This document shows, in pieces, positions 26,643 to 35,075 of a stretch of DNA of 60,416 nt. Every line of letters begins with the position of its first letter. Position 1 is the first letter of the stretch. This stretch comes from Acidimicrobiaceae bacterium (GTDB lineage: Bacteria > Actinomycetota > Acidimicrobiia > Acidimicrobiales > RAAP-2), in contig PMLV01000046.1 in the NCBI GenBank assembly GCA_003160635.1, forward strand, positions 1 through 60,416. Direction: 5' to 3'. A program made the translations under genes and the position numbers. Under the pieces are notes generated by a model that saw only the letters and a program-made list of their open reading frames with translations, was not told the origin of the DNA and made no database searches.

Positions 26643-27007
26643 GTGATGTCTCCCTCTCCTTTGCCTGAAAAGCATTCAAAGTCGCTGAAAATTGCTTGAG
26701 AATCCGGTACCGGGTGCGGCAACTACTGGCGAAGCTGCGGTTCGGCCCGCGGTGAAACCCTCAAGGCCCCTAGGTGGTCCTCAGTTCGGCCGGCGCCGTG
26801 AGGTGTGGTTCGTTTCATACGTCCAGGTGAAAGACGTACCGTCGGGAAGGAGGTCGGGAGACGCGAGGGCACATCGGGGAGAGCAGCGACCGCAGGCCCA
26901 AGATCGTCGTCATTGAAGTGACAGCGGATGGTGAAACGAGCGGAAATCACGTGCTTCTTCCTCTCGACCCTGGAGAGGCAAGACCGCTGGGAAGGTAGCT
27001 CTATGGT
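26643..27007 (-). other. 365-nt leader between the riboswitch and ugd; no gene seen
   Basis: No convincing coding frame is found on either strand. Read on the minus strand, two inverted repeats stand out. CCTCTC-CAGGGTC-GAGAGG at 26960-26978 is a 6-bp stem. TACGTC/GACGTA at 26818-26838 is a 6-bp stem with a 9-nt loop. Neither has a T tract, so the switch mechanism, whether termination, processing or a long-range fold, is not evident. Confidence 0.5.
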
Positions 27008-27090
27008 GCTCACTACTTCGGCGGCCCGGCTGACTCAGGGAGTCCCGTAGCTTTGCGTCCTCCCCTCGCGAGGAGTTTGCCCTTATCGCT
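27008..27090 (-). ncRNA. Cyclic di-GMP-I riboswitch (GEMM-I)
   Basis: On the minus strand the element reads GGGCAAAC, then the stem CTCCTC-GCGA-GGGGAG closed by a GNRA tetraloop. GGACGCAAAGC, the hallmark GEMM-I core, follows. Then come TACGG, a small hairpin GACTC-CCT-GAGTC, and AGCCGGGC-GCCGAA, which matches the conserved AGCCGGG...CCGA segment forming the second half of the ligand pocket and tetraloop receptor side. Class I aptamers bind one c-di-GMP molecule between these segments. The outer P1 helix boundaries are approximate. The element is on the coding strand of the ugd-to-hydrolase polysaccharide operon and about 370 nt upstream of its first ATG. Confidence 0.92.
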
Positions 27091-27106
27091 TCCTTACGCT
27101 TGCGAA

Positions 27107-27134
27107 GATTTATGTACTTTCCTCCGCAAGTCAA
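27107..27134 (-). promoter_or_regulatory. Candidate promoter for the riboswitch and EPS operon
   Basis: On the minus strand a TTGACT -35 element (27129-27134) precedes an AT-rich TACATAAAT stretch near 27107-27116. The spacing to the best -10 is not ideal. A start near 27100 would put the aptamer at the very 5' end of the transcript, as expected. Confidence 0.5.
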
Positions 27135-27321
27135 TGGCTATTTCGGATTGTGATCGTCTCCCACCAATCTGCAACCTTCGTGCAACCAATCGATCTGGCC
27201 CATCGTGACGGAGTGGTGTCAGAAGGGCGAACTCGTCCGTTGGGCCGGGCGAGGAGTAACCCCACGTCGCAATGGTGGGAGCCGGTGCATCCGTCGAGGA
27301 CGCAGCAACGACCCGGCAACG

Positions 27322-28107
27322 TCATCGAACCGCGTGGACACCGCCGTCGACGTGGAGGATTTCGCCCGTGGTCATGGGCAACAGATCGCTGAACAGGGCC
27401 ACGCAGGCGCGGGCCACGACGCCGGAGTCGTTCACGTCCCAGCCCAAGGGCGCCCGATCGTCCCAGGACTCCTCCAGCACCGAGAACCCGGGGATGGATT
27501 TGGCGGCCATGGTCCGTATCGGACCGGCAGCCACGAGGTTGACCCGGATGCCGTCGGGCCCGAGGTCGCGTGCCAGGTAGCGGGTCAGCGACTCGAGGGC
27601 CGCTTTGGCCACGCCCATCCAGTCGTAGATCGGCCAGGCCACCGTCGAATCGAAGTCGAGGCCGACCACGGAGGCGCCACCGTCGCGACCCGCGTTGAGC
27701 AACAGGGGCTTGAACGCCTCGATCAGGGCTTTGAGCGAATAGGTGGAGATGTTGAGCGCGACCGACACCTCATCCCAATCGGCCGCGAACATGCCACTTC
27801 CCAGGCAGTTCGGCGGTGCAAAGCCGATGGCATGCAGGACGCCATCGAGGCGATCCCAACGCTCGGCCAAGGCCGTGCCGGCCAGGGCCAACTGCTCGGG
27901 AGACGTGACGTCGATCTCGAGGACGTCCGGTTCGGTGGGGAGCTTGCGTGCGGTCCTTCTGGTCAGCGAAAGGGCGCGCCCGGCACCCGAGAGCACGATC
28001 TCGGCCCCTTCCCTTTGGGCCAGCTCGGCCACGGCGAAGGCGAGTGACGCGTCGGTGAGGACGCCGGTGATGAGGAGGCGTTTTCCGTCCAGGAGTCCCA
28101 TAGGCAT
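27322..28107 (-). CDS. fabI: Enoyl-[acyl-carrier-protein] reductase, InhA/FabI type
   Basis: A 261-aa SDR-fold enoyl reductase that reduces the double bond of trans-2-enoyl-ACP in the last step of fatty acid elongation. It is close to InhA in pattern: GLLDGKRLLITGVLTDASLAFAVA, VLHAIGF, NISTYSLKALIEAF, then YDWMGVAKAALES with the catalytic Tyr and Lys, NLVAAGPIRTMA for NADH and substrate binding, and WDDRAPLGWD at the substrate loop. It appears to be the full domain. The ATG at 28107 or the adjacent 28101 are possible starts. Upstream is the divergent npdG-like gene, 25 nt away, so promoters overlap or are leaderless. Confidence 0.92.
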   Translation of the reverse strand: MPMGLLDGKRLLITGVLTDASLAFAVAELAQREGAEIVLSGAGRALSLTRRTARKLPTEPDVLEIDVTSPEQLALAGTALAERWDRLDGVLHAIGFAPPNCLGSGMFAADWDEVSVALNISTYSLKALIEAFKPLLLNAGRDGGASVVGLDFDSTVAWPIYDWMGVAKAALESLTRYLARDLGPDGIRVNLVAAGPIRTMAAKSIPGFSVLEESWDDRAPLGWDVNDSGVVARACVALFSDLLPMTTGEILHVDGGVHAVR

Positions 28108-28120
28108 CGCGAGGTTATGC

Positions 28121-28126
28121 GACAGT
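28121..28126 (+). promoter_or_regulatory. -10-like box of a leaderless promoter (npdG)
   Basis: GACAGT lies 6 nt before the GTG at 28133, the spacing seen at other leaderless starts in this window. The match to TANNNT is weak, with only the second and last bases conserved. Confidence 0.35.
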
Positions 28127-28132
28127 AGGGGC

Positions 28133-28783
28133 GTGCACGTGGGAATACTTGGTGGTACAGGCCCTGCGGGGCGAGGGTTGGCGGTGCGGCTGGCCGCAGC
28201 GGGGGTGCAGGTCACGCTGGGCTCGCGGGACGCCGAACGGGCCGCAGCGGTGGCGCGCGACGTGGTGGCCGCCTATCCGGATCGCACGCTCGAGATCCGG
28301 GGGGCCGACAACGGCGGAGCGGCGGAAGCCGACGTCGTGGTGCTGGCCACGCCGTGGGACAGCGCCATCGCAACCTTGAAACCGTTGCGGGAGGCGTTGG
28401 CGGGGAAGGTCGTGGTCTCGATGGCGAATGCGCTGGTCAGAGAGGGGCGCGAGATGCTGGCCCTCATTCCTCCCCGGGGCTCGGTGGCGGCCGCGGTGCA
28501 GGCCGCCCTGCCCCGTTCGCTGGTGGCGGCCGCGTTCCACCATCTGCCCGCGGCGGAAATGGAAAATCTGGATTCGGGTTTGCAAGCTGACGTGTTGGTG
28601 TGCTCGGACCATGCTGAGGCTTCTGCCGTGACGGAGTCCCTGATCGAGGCGATGAGCGGGCTACGGCCGATCATCGCCGGAAGCCTGAGCCAGGCGGCGG
28701 CGATAGAGGCGTTCACCGCCGTCTGCATCACCTTGAACATGCGGCACAAGGTTCACTCGACCTTGCGCATTGCGGGGATCTGA
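28133..28783 (+). CDS. F420-dependent NADP oxidoreductase-like (NpdG family)
   Basis: A 216-aa Rossmann protein. VHVGILGGTGPAGRGLAVRLAAAG starts the NADP site and LGSRDAERA its Arg pocket. VVVLATPWDSAIA and the AAAFHHLPAAEM region match the F420-contacting part of NADPH:F420 oxidoreductases, which exchange hydride between F420 and NADP. The length fits the family. Distinguishing it from other NADP-binding domain proteins would need alignment, so the cofactor is an inference from motif pattern. The GTG at 28133 begins just before the first strand. The mshC-like gene starts 2 nt after the stop, so the two form an operon. Confidence 0.8.
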   Translation: MHVGILGGTGPAGRGLAVRLAAAGVQVTLGSRDAERAAAVARDVVAAYPDRTLEIRGADNGGAAEADVVVLATPWDSAIATLKPLREALAGKVVVSMANALVREGREMLALIPPRGSVAAAVQAALPRSLVAAAFHHLPAAEMENLDSGLQADVLVCSDHAEASAVTESLIEAMSGLRPIIAGSLSQAAAIEAFTAVCITLNMRHKVHSTLRIAGI

Positions 28784-28785
28784 GC

Positions 28786-29907
28786 GTGCGACTGTACGAC
28801 ACCGCGCGCGGTGAAGTTGTGCCGTTCGAGCCCGGACCGCTGGTGACGCTGTACTCGTGCGGCATCACCCCCTACGACTCTGCGCACCTGGGTCACGCCG
28901 CCGTCTACCTCTACTTCGACATGCTGCAACGTCGCCTTCGGGATGCCGGGCACGAGACGCGGTGCGTGCGCAATGTCACCGATGTCGACGACGACATCCT
29001 CCGCAAGGCGCGCGAGCTCGGGGTCCACTACCTGGACCTCGCGGCCGAGGAGATGGCGCGCTTCGACGCCGAGATGGGGATGTTGAACCTGTTGCCGGTC
29101 TACTCCGAACCCCGGGCCACCTCGGCCATCTCGGAGATCCTGTCCTTGATCGGTGCTGCGCTGGACGCCGGCCATGCCTACGAGTCCGGGGGATCGGTCT
29201 ACTTCGACGTGGCGAGCTTCCCCCGCTTCGGCCGGGTCAGCGGCTTCGGGCGGTCAGAGATGCTCCGTCTGGCGGCCGAGCACGGCGGGAATCCCGACGA
29301 TCCGCACAAGAGGAACCCGTTGGATTTCGTGCTGTGGCAGCCCTCCCTGCCCGATGAGCCGGCGTGGGAGTCGCGGTGGGGTCCGGGTCGACCCGGCTGG
29401 CACATCGAATGCTCGGCGCTGGCCCTGCGCGAGCTGGGGGAGACCGTCGACATTCATGGCGGCGGGCGAGACCTTGTCTTTCCCCATCACGAGTGTGAGA
29501 ACGCGCAGTCCGAGTCGGTGACGGGCCAGCCCTTCGTCCGGATCTGGTTCCATGTCGGCCTGGTCGGGCTCGGTGGCACCAAGATGTCCAAGTCGCTCGG
29601 CAACCTGATCTTCGTGGGAGAGCTGTGCAAGGAATGGGAGCCGGCGGCGGTGCGTCTTGCGCTGCTGGCCCACCACTACCACGAGGATTGGGACTGGGTC
29701 ACCACCGAGGACATGCCGCGGGCGGCGGAGCGGCTGGCTCTGTGGCGTTCCGTCGCGGAGGGGGACGGCTCCGTGGGTCTCTCGGCGGTGCGGGCCGCGC
29801 TCGATGACGACATGGACACCGTCGGAGCCCTGCAGGCCCTCGATGGCGAGGCGCGGGCGGGACGCGCGGTGCTGGCCGGGGCCACCCTGCTCGGCGTGGT
29901 GCTCTGA
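28786..29907 (+). CDS. mshC: Mycothiol cysteine ligase (MshC)-like, CysRS family
   Basis: A 373-aa class I synthetase-fold protein. SCGITPYDSAHLGHA replaces the CGPTVYD..HIGHAR of cysteinyl-tRNA synthetases with the GITPYD(x)(x)HLGHA form typical of MshC. NVTDVDDDI, PGWHIECSALAL (zinc Cys), FPHHECENAQSE (zinc His and Glu) and KMSKSLGN (ATP loop) are all present. The protein stops shortly after the KMSKS region and lacks the anticodon-binding part, as MshC does. MshC joins Cys to GlcN-Ins in mycothiol synthesis. A truncated CysRS paralogue is the alternative. The GTG start is 2 nt after the npdG-like stop. Confidence 0.78.
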   Translation: MRLYDTARGEVVPFEPGPLVTLYSCGITPYDSAHLGHAAVYLYFDMLQRRLRDAGHETRCVRNVTDVDDDILRKARELGVHYLDLAAEEMARFDAEMGMLNLLPVYSEPRATSAISEILSLIGAALDAGHAYESGGSVYFDVASFPRFGRVSGFGRSEMLRLAAEHGGNPDDPHKRNPLDFVLWQPSLPDEPAWESRWGPGRPGWHIECSALALRELGETVDIHGGGRDLVFPHHECENAQSESVTGQPFVRIWFHVGLVGLGGTKMSKSLGNLIFVGELCKEWEPAAVRLALLAHHYHEDWDWVTTEDMPRAAERLALWRSVAEGDGSVGLSAVRAALDDDMDTVGALQALDGEARAGRAVLAGATLLGVVL

Positions 29908-29946
29908 CGTTCCGGGGAGCGTGGGGCTGCGAGGGGATCGGTCCAG

Positions 29947-29952
29947 TACCCT
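29947..29952 (+). promoter_or_regulatory. Candidate -10 box for thrS
   Basis: TACCCT in the 98-nt gap before thrS would give a leader of about 47 nt with GAAAGG as the ribosome site. No good -35 box is seen. Confidence 0.35.
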
Positions 29953-30005
29953 GGGTATCACGACCGGTGAGGAGAGATCCCCCGTTGACAACGAAAGGCT
30001 GAACA

Positions 30006-32003
30006 ATGGCAGGCGTCATCTCGGTACGGCTTCCCGACGGTTCGAAGCGGGAGCTCGCCGAGGGCACGACGGCTGCTGAGTTCGCTCAGACGATCGGTCC
30101 GCGACTGGCCAAGGCCGCCATCGTGGCCACCGTCGACGGCCGTTGCGTCGACCTCAGCACCTCCCTGGCCGACGGGTCGGAGGTCGCCATCGTCACCGCC
30201 GACTCCGATGCCGGCCGCGAGGTGTTGCGGCATTCGACGGCGCACGTGTTGGCGCAGGCCGTGCTCCGCTTGTGGCCCGGTGCGAAGTACGCCATCGGAC
30301 CGGTGATCGAGAACGGCTTCTACTACGACTTCGCACTGCCCAACGGGGCGCGGTTCAGCGACGACGACCTGGGGCGGATCGAAACCGAGATGCGCGCCGT
30401 CATGGCCGAGGACCAGCCCTTCATCCGTCACGAGCATGCGCTCGGCGAGGGGCTGGAGTTGTTCGCTGACCAACCGTTCAAGCAGGAGATCATCGAGGCG
30501 GTCGAGTCCGGGTCCGACGAGGTTGACGCCGGGGGAACCGTCGTCAGTACCTACTGGAATTCGGACACCTTCACCGATCTGTGCCGGGGCCCCCACGTTC
30601 CCTCGACCAGCCGCCTGGGCCACTTCAAACTGATGCGGGTCGCGGGCGCGTACTGGCGGGGCGACGAGAAGCGGGCCCAGCTCCAAAGGATCTACGGGAC
30701 GGCGTGGGAATCCGAAAAGGCGCTCAACGCCTACCTGCACCAGCTGGAGGAAGCCGAGCGGCGTGACCATCGCAGGCTGGGAGCCGAGCTCGATCTCTAC
30801 AGCTTCCCCGAGGAGATCGGGTCGGGCCTGGCCATCTTCCACCCGAAGGGGGGGACGATCCGCCGGCTCATGGAGGAGTACTCGCGACAGCGTCACGTCG
30901 AGGAGGGCTACGAATTCGTCAACTCCCCTCACATCACCAAGAGTGAGCTCTTCGAGATCTCGGGGCACCTCGATTGGTTTGCCGACGGTATGTACCCGCC
31001 GATGGAACTCGACGGGGGGACGCAGTACTACCTCAAGCCCATGAACTGTCCCTTCCACATCCTCGTGTACCGCAGTAGGCAGCGCTCGTATCGCGAGCTG
31101 CCGTTGCGGCTCTTCGAGTTCGGATCTGTCTACCGCTACGAGAAGTCCGGCGTGGTGCACGGGTTGATCCGCGTGCGTGGCATGACCCAGGACGATGCGC
31201 ACATCTTCTGCACCAGGGAGGAGATGGGGACCGAGCTGGTCAGGACGCTGCACTTCGTCCTCAATCTCCTGCGCGATTTCGGGTTGAGTGACTTCTATCT
31301 CGAGCTCTCCACCAAGCCACCCGGCAAGGCCGTGGGCTCCGATCAGGACTGGGAGGAGGCGACCGAGACACTGCGTGCGACCGCCGCCGAAATCGGTCTC
31401 GACCTCGTCATGGACGAGGGCGGGGGCGCGTTCTACGGGCCGAAGATCTCCGTGCAGGCCCGCGATGCCATAGGGCGGACATGGCAGATGTCGACCGTTC
31501 AGCTCGACTTCCAGCTCCCGGAACGCTTCGAGCTCGAGTACGTCGGGGCCGACAACGGGCGCCATCGCCCGATCATGATCCACCGCGCCCTCTTCGGGTC
31601 GGTCGAGCGCTTCATGGCGGTGTTGATCGAGCACTATGCCGGCGCGTTGCCCACGTGGCTGTCGCCGGAGCAGGTGCGGGTGCTGCCCGTGAGCGAGGCC
31701 CATACGCCCTATGCGGAATCTGTGGCCGGGGCGTGCGCCGGTGCCGGGCTGCGGGTCAGCGTCGACGACGCGGCGGAGAACCTGGGCGCCCGTATCCGCA
31801 AGGCGAAGCTGACCAAGGTTCCCTACATCCTCGTCGTGGGTCCCGACGACGTGGCCGCGCAGACGGTCGGTGTAAATCCTCGCTCGTCGAGTGACAAGCC
31901 GCGCCGGGGGGTCGATCTGACGACCTTCGTGGACGACGTCGTGGCTGAGGTGGAGCGGCGCGGCTCACCCGAGGACGCGGCGGCCGAGGCCTCTGTCGGA
32001 TGA
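30006..32003 (+). CDS. thrS: Threonyl-tRNA synthetase
   Basis: A 665-aa class II synthetase charging tRNA-Thr in the cytoplasm. Domains in order: the TGS domain (ISVRLPDGSKRELAEGTTA), the editing domain with HSTAHVLAQAV (zinc-like HxxxH) and DLCRGPHVP, the catalytic core (MNCPFHI with the zinc Cys, RVRGMTQDDAHIF, IMIHRALFGSVERF), and the anticodon-binding domain from about residue 545. All main signatures are present and the length is normal. The ATG at 30006 follows GAAAGG. The downstream HIT gene begins 10 nt after its stop, then the pgsA-pimA cluster follows, a gene order known from mycobacteria. Confidence 0.97.
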   Translation: MAGVISVRLPDGSKRELAEGTTAAEFAQTIGPRLAKAAIVATVDGRCVDLSTSLADGSEVAIVTADSDAGREVLRHSTAHVLAQAVLRLWPGAKYAIGPVIENGFYYDFALPNGARFSDDDLGRIETEMRAVMAEDQPFIRHEHALGEGLELFADQPFKQEIIEAVESGSDEVDAGGTVVSTYWNSDTFTDLCRGPHVPSTSRLGHFKLMRVAGAYWRGDEKRAQLQRIYGTAWESEKALNAYLHQLEEAERRDHRRLGAELDLYSFPEEIGSGLAIFHPKGGTIRRLMEEYSRQRHVEEGYEFVNSPHITKSELFEISGHLDWFADGMYPPMELDGGTQYYLKPMNCPFHILVYRSRQRSYRELPLRLFEFGSVYRYEKSGVVHGLIRVRGMTQDDAHIFCTREEMGTELVRTLHFVLNLLRDFGLSDFYLELSTKPPGKAVGSDQDWEEATETLRATAAEIGLDLVMDEGGGAFYGPKISVQARDAIGRTWQMSTVQLDFQLPERFELEYVGADNGRHRPIMIHRALFGSVERFMAVLIEHYAGALPTWLSPEQVRVLPVSEAHTPYAESVAGACAGAGLRVSVDDAAENLGARIRKAKLTKVPYILVVGPDDVAAQTVGVNPRSSSDKPRRGVDLTTFVDDVVAEVERRGSPEDAAAEASVG

Positions 32004-32013
32004 AGACTGACTC

Positions 32014-32544
32014 GTGAGGCTGGACAACCTGTGGGCCGGCTGGCGCCATGAGTACATCGAAGAGGCCACACAACGCGAGCGGAGCGGTGGTACGGCGGAC
32101 GAGACCTCGTGCGTCTTCTGCCGGCTCGCCGAGAGCGGTCCGCCGTCCATCGACAATCTCGTGGTGTGGCGAGGCGAGTGGTCGTTCGTCGTCCTGAACG
32201 CCTATCCCTACGCCAGCGGCCACGTGCTGGTGTTGCCGTTGCGTCATGTGGGTGCTCTGGCTGAACTGACCGATCCCGAGTCACACGAAGTGTGGTCGGC
32301 GACGCAGGACTCGGTTGCCGCGATCGAGCAGGCCTATGACCCCGACGGCCTCAATCTGGGCGCCAATCTGGGTCGGGCGGCCGGGGCCGGCATCCCGTCC
32401 CACGTCCACATGCACGTCTTGCCGCGGTGGTCGGGCGACACCAATTTCATGACCACGGTTGCCGGGACGCGGGTCATGTCCGAAACGCTGCAGGTGGCGT
32501 GGCACAAGCTGACCGAGGCGTGGCCGCGCCCCTCGCGCCCTTAG
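32014..32544 (+). CDS. HIT-family hydrolase/phosphorylase (Rv2613c-like)
   Basis: A 176-aa histidine-triad protein. The N-terminal CVFCRL provides the typical Cys pair, PYASGHVLVLPLRHVG lies mid-chain, and HVHMHVLPRW is the His-triad with the nucleophilic middle His. In mycobacteria the thrS-adjacent HIT protein (Rv2613c) is an AP4A phosphorylase; the same gene order here supports an orthologue. The GTG start at 32014 is 10 nt after thrS. Its stop overlaps by three bases the stop of the convergent EF-G-like gene. Confidence 0.88.
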   Translation: MRLDNLWAGWRHEYIEEATQRERSGGTADETSCVFCRLAESGPPSIDNLVVWRGEWSFVVLNAYPYASGHVLVLPLRHVGALAELTDPESHEVWSATQDSVAAIEQAYDPDGLNLGANLGRAAGAGIPSHVHMHVLPRWSGDTNFMTTVAGTRVMSETLQVAWHKLTEAWPRPSRP

Positions 32545-34631
32545 GCAGGTACCTTGGCGATCGACGCCACAAGATGCTCGGGCACCACGTCGTAGTGGTC
32601 GTAGGCCACGGTGAAAGAGCCTCGGCCACCGGTGAGCGCGCGTAGGTCCACCGCGTAGCGGGTCAGTTCGGAGGTCGGCGCGTAGGCGATCACGATCTGG
32701 TAGCCGTCCTCACCCTGCTCGGTGCCGACGATCCGCGCCCGGCGAGAGTGCAGGTCCCCGAGCACGTCACCCTGATTCTCAGCGGGAATCGTCACCTCGA
32801 CCCGCGAGACGGGCTCGAGGAGTATCGGGCCCGCGTCGCCCATGGCTTGGCGGACGGCCGACGCCGCCGCCATCTTGAAGCTCACCTCGTTCGAATCGAC
32901 GGGGTGTGCCTTGCCATCGTCGACGGTGACCGCGATGTCGACGATGGGATACCCGAAGACCCCCCCGCTCGACATGGTCTCGATCACACCCTTTTCGACG
33001 GCCGGGATGTACTGCCGCGGGATGGCCCCGCCGACCACTTCGTCGTGGAATGCGAATCCCTCTCCGCGCGGCAACGGTTCGAGTCGGAGGTGGCAGACGC
33101 CGAACTGGCCGTGCCCACCCGACTGCTTCTTGTGCTTTCCCTCGGCGTGGGCCGACGTCGTGATCGTTTCGCGGTAGGGGATGCGGAGCTCCTCGCGCTC
33201 GACGTGGACGTTGCATTTGCGTTCCAGGCGATCGAGGGTGACCCCGAGGTGGACCTCGCCACTGACGCCGAGAATGGTCTGGTGCGTCTCATCGTCCCGG
33301 GTGACCGTGAGCGCGGGGTCCTCGTCGCACAGTCGCTGGAGGGCGGACATCAACTTGTCGTCGTCGGCCCGGGTGGCCGGCCTGACCGCGACCTGCAGGG
33401 CGGGAGGAGGCAGTTGGGGCGGGGGGATGCTCACGGGTTGGCCCTTCGGCGCCAGGGTGTCGCCGGTGCGGGTGCCGTTCAAACGGGGAATGGCGACGAA
33501 ATCGCCGGCGACGACGGAGGACGTGGCGTGGGTGGCATGTCCCGAGAGGGACTGCAGGGCGTGGAGGCGTTCCTCGCCCCGGGTGCGGGTGTTGACGAGC
33601 ACGGTGTCCGGGGTGAGCGTCCCCGAGATCACCTTGCACAAGGAGACCTTGCCGGTGTGACTGTCGGTGAAGGTCTTGGTCACGGTGAGCAATACCTGCC
33701 CGTTGGCATCGCACGGGACCTCTGTCGTCGTGGTGCCTGCGAGCACGCTGACCGGCGGCGCGGCGCCAGGGGTCGGGCACAGCTCCTCGAGCAACCGGGC
33801 CAACCGGTCCACCCCGACACCGGTCAGCCCGGAACAGCACAGCACGGGGAACACCGCGCCGGCGGCGACGCCGCCGGCCAGGCTCTTCTCGAGCTCCTCG
33901 TAGTCGAGGGTCTCGCCTCCCAGGTAGCGCTCCATGAGCTCGTCGTCGCCCACCACGATGCCCTCGACCAGTTGCTCGTGCACGGCGTGCTCCTCGTCGA
34001 CGAGCTCTTCGGGGATGGGGCCCTCGTGGCCGGTGGGGGGGATCGTGCCGTCGACAGGCCCCTGGGGCGCCGGTGTGTCGTAGTGGGTGGCGGTGTCCCC
34101 CAACAGGTCGATCACGCCGTGGAAGTCCGCCTCGGCGCCGATCGGCAACTCGACCGGTGCGACGCCGGCGCCGAACGAGGAGCGGATCTCGGCCAAGGTC
34201 CGGTCGAAGTCCGCCCGTTCGCGGTCCAACTTGTTGATGACGATGACCCGCGGCAGGCCCAGCTTCGCCGCCGCCCGCCACGCGTCCTCAGTTTGGGCCT
34301 GCACCCCGTCGGTGGCGCTGACGACGACGACGGCGAGGTCGGCGCGGGCCAGCGCGGTCAGCATCTCGGAGGCGAACTCGGCGTACCCGGGCGTGTCGAG
34401 CAGATTCACCTTTACGCCGTTGACGGTGAACGGTGCCAGCGCCGTCGAGATCGAGAGCTGGCGCGAGATCTCCTCGGGCTCGAAGTCACAGGTGGTCGTG
34501 CCTTTCTCCACCGAGCCGCGGCGGGCGATGGCGCCGGTCGCGGCGAGCAGCGCCTCGGCCAGTGTCGTCTTGCCGGCGCCGTGGTGGCCGACAAGGGCGA
34601 CATTCCGGATTGCGGTCGGGTCGAGTGGCAC
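32541..34631 (-). CDS. EF-G-like translational GTPase (EF-G2/FusA2 type)
   Basis: A 696-aa protein with all EF-G domains. The GTPase domain starts ALVGHHGAGKTT (G1; canonical EF-G has AHVDHGKTT), with DTPGYAEF (G3; canonical DTPGHVDF) and NKLDRE (G4). Domain II follows, then domains III-V to the C-terminus (EGKHKKQSGGHGQFG, VFGYPIVDIAVTVDDGKAH). The His of DTPGH, which in canonical EF-G activates water, is replaced by Tyr here, and the G1 His pattern differs. Such EF-G2 paralogues coexist with a canonical EF-G in actinobacteria, and their function is unclear. The GTG at 34631 is used: GGAGG stands 6 nt upstream, whereas the longer frame has no ribosome site. Confidence 0.88.
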   Translation of the reverse strand: MPLDPTAIRNVALVGHHGAGKTTLAEALLAATGAIARRGSVEKGTTTCDFEPEEISRQLSISTALAPFTVNGVKVNLLDTPGYAEFASEMLTALARADLAVVVVSATDGVQAQTEDAWRAAAKLGLPRVIVINKLDRERADFDRTLAEIRSSFGAGVAPVELPIGAEADFHGVIDLLGDTATHYDTPAPQGPVDGTIPPTGHEGPIPEELVDEEHAVHEQLVEGIVVGDDELMERYLGGETLDYEELEKSLAGGVAAGAVFPVLCCSGLTGVGVDRLARLLEELCPTPGAAPPVSVLAGTTTTEVPCDANGQVLLTVTKTFTDSHTGKVSLCKVISGTLTPDTVLVNTRTRGEERLHALQSLSGHATHATSSVVAGDFVAIPRLNGTRTGDTLAPKGQPVSIPPPQLPPPALQVAVRPATRADDDKLMSALQRLCDEDPALTVTRDDETHQTILGVSGEVHLGVTLDRLERKCNVHVEREELRIPYRETITTSAHAEGKHKKQSGGHGQFGVCHLRLEPLPRGEGFAFHDEVVGGAIPRQYIPAVEKGVIETMSSGGVFGYPIVDIAVTVDDGKAHPVDSNEVSFKMAAASAVRQAMGDAGPILLEPVSRVEVTIPAENQGDVLGDLHSRRARIVGTEQGEDGYQIVIAYAPTSELTRYAVDLRALTGGRGSFTVAYDHYDVVPEHLVASIAKVPA

Positions 34632-35075
34632 CTGGTACCTCCGTCCGTGTTGCTGGGCGTCGCGAGGCCAGGCCGTCCGTGAGGTGCCTGCCTCGTGCGT
34701 TGAGTGTACGGCGGTGCGCTCCGCCATGCGCAGGAGAGTCCGCCCGGCGCCCTATGGCGGCGCTCCCGGTCGCGAGAAGCTGACGACGGCCGGGAACCCG
34801 CCCGCCAGGGTGAGCGTGCCGATCGCCCAATCGGGGTCCTTCGGTTCTTGTCATCTGCGGGCGGTGACGAGGTATGCGGCGGGGTGGCCGCAGGGGACTG
34901 GGGCATGCGGGCGGCGCCGAATCCGGGCACCGAACCGGGCAATTCGTCGGCGCACCTCTGTCGGCCTGGACTTTCGCAATCGAGGTTGGACCCTCCAGGA
35001 GAGCCCGGATGATAAACTTTTGTATCTGTTTCATGCGCACCGCCCCCCTCCGGGTGGTGCGGGACGAGGAGTTCT
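34632..35075. other. 444-nt intergenic region between the EF-G-like gene and pgsA
   Basis: No convincing gene is seen. An AT-rich patch, GATGATAAACTTTTGTATCTG at about 35008-35028, is the best promoter candidate. Just upstream of pgsA lies an inverted repeat, CGCACC at 35036-35041 with GGTGCG at 35056-35061, then GAGGAG as ribosome site and the ATG. It may be a leader hairpin. Nothing else is recognisable. Confidence 0.45.

Noticed and set aside
26723-27013. A 96-residue minus-strand frame in the riboswitch leader
   Set aside because: It runs into the aptamer's 3' end, has low-complexity Arg/Ser-rich content and no ribosome site; probably a chance frame.
28786-29907. A plain cysteinyl-tRNA synthetase
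   Set aside because: The GITPYDSAHLGHA motif and the missing anticodon-binding end favour MshC; kept as a second possibility.
29985-29990. TTGACA before thrS as a -35 box
   Set aside because: It lies only 16 nt from the thrS start, leaving no room for a -10 box.
29958-31703. A 581-residue frame antisense to thrS
   Set aside because: High-GC third-codon-position shadow; the thrS frame has all family motifs and the antisense protein has no recognisable domain.
32748-34682. A 644-residue frame antisense to the EF-G-like gene
   Set aside because: Same shadow effect; composition is Gly/Arg/Val-rich without motifs.
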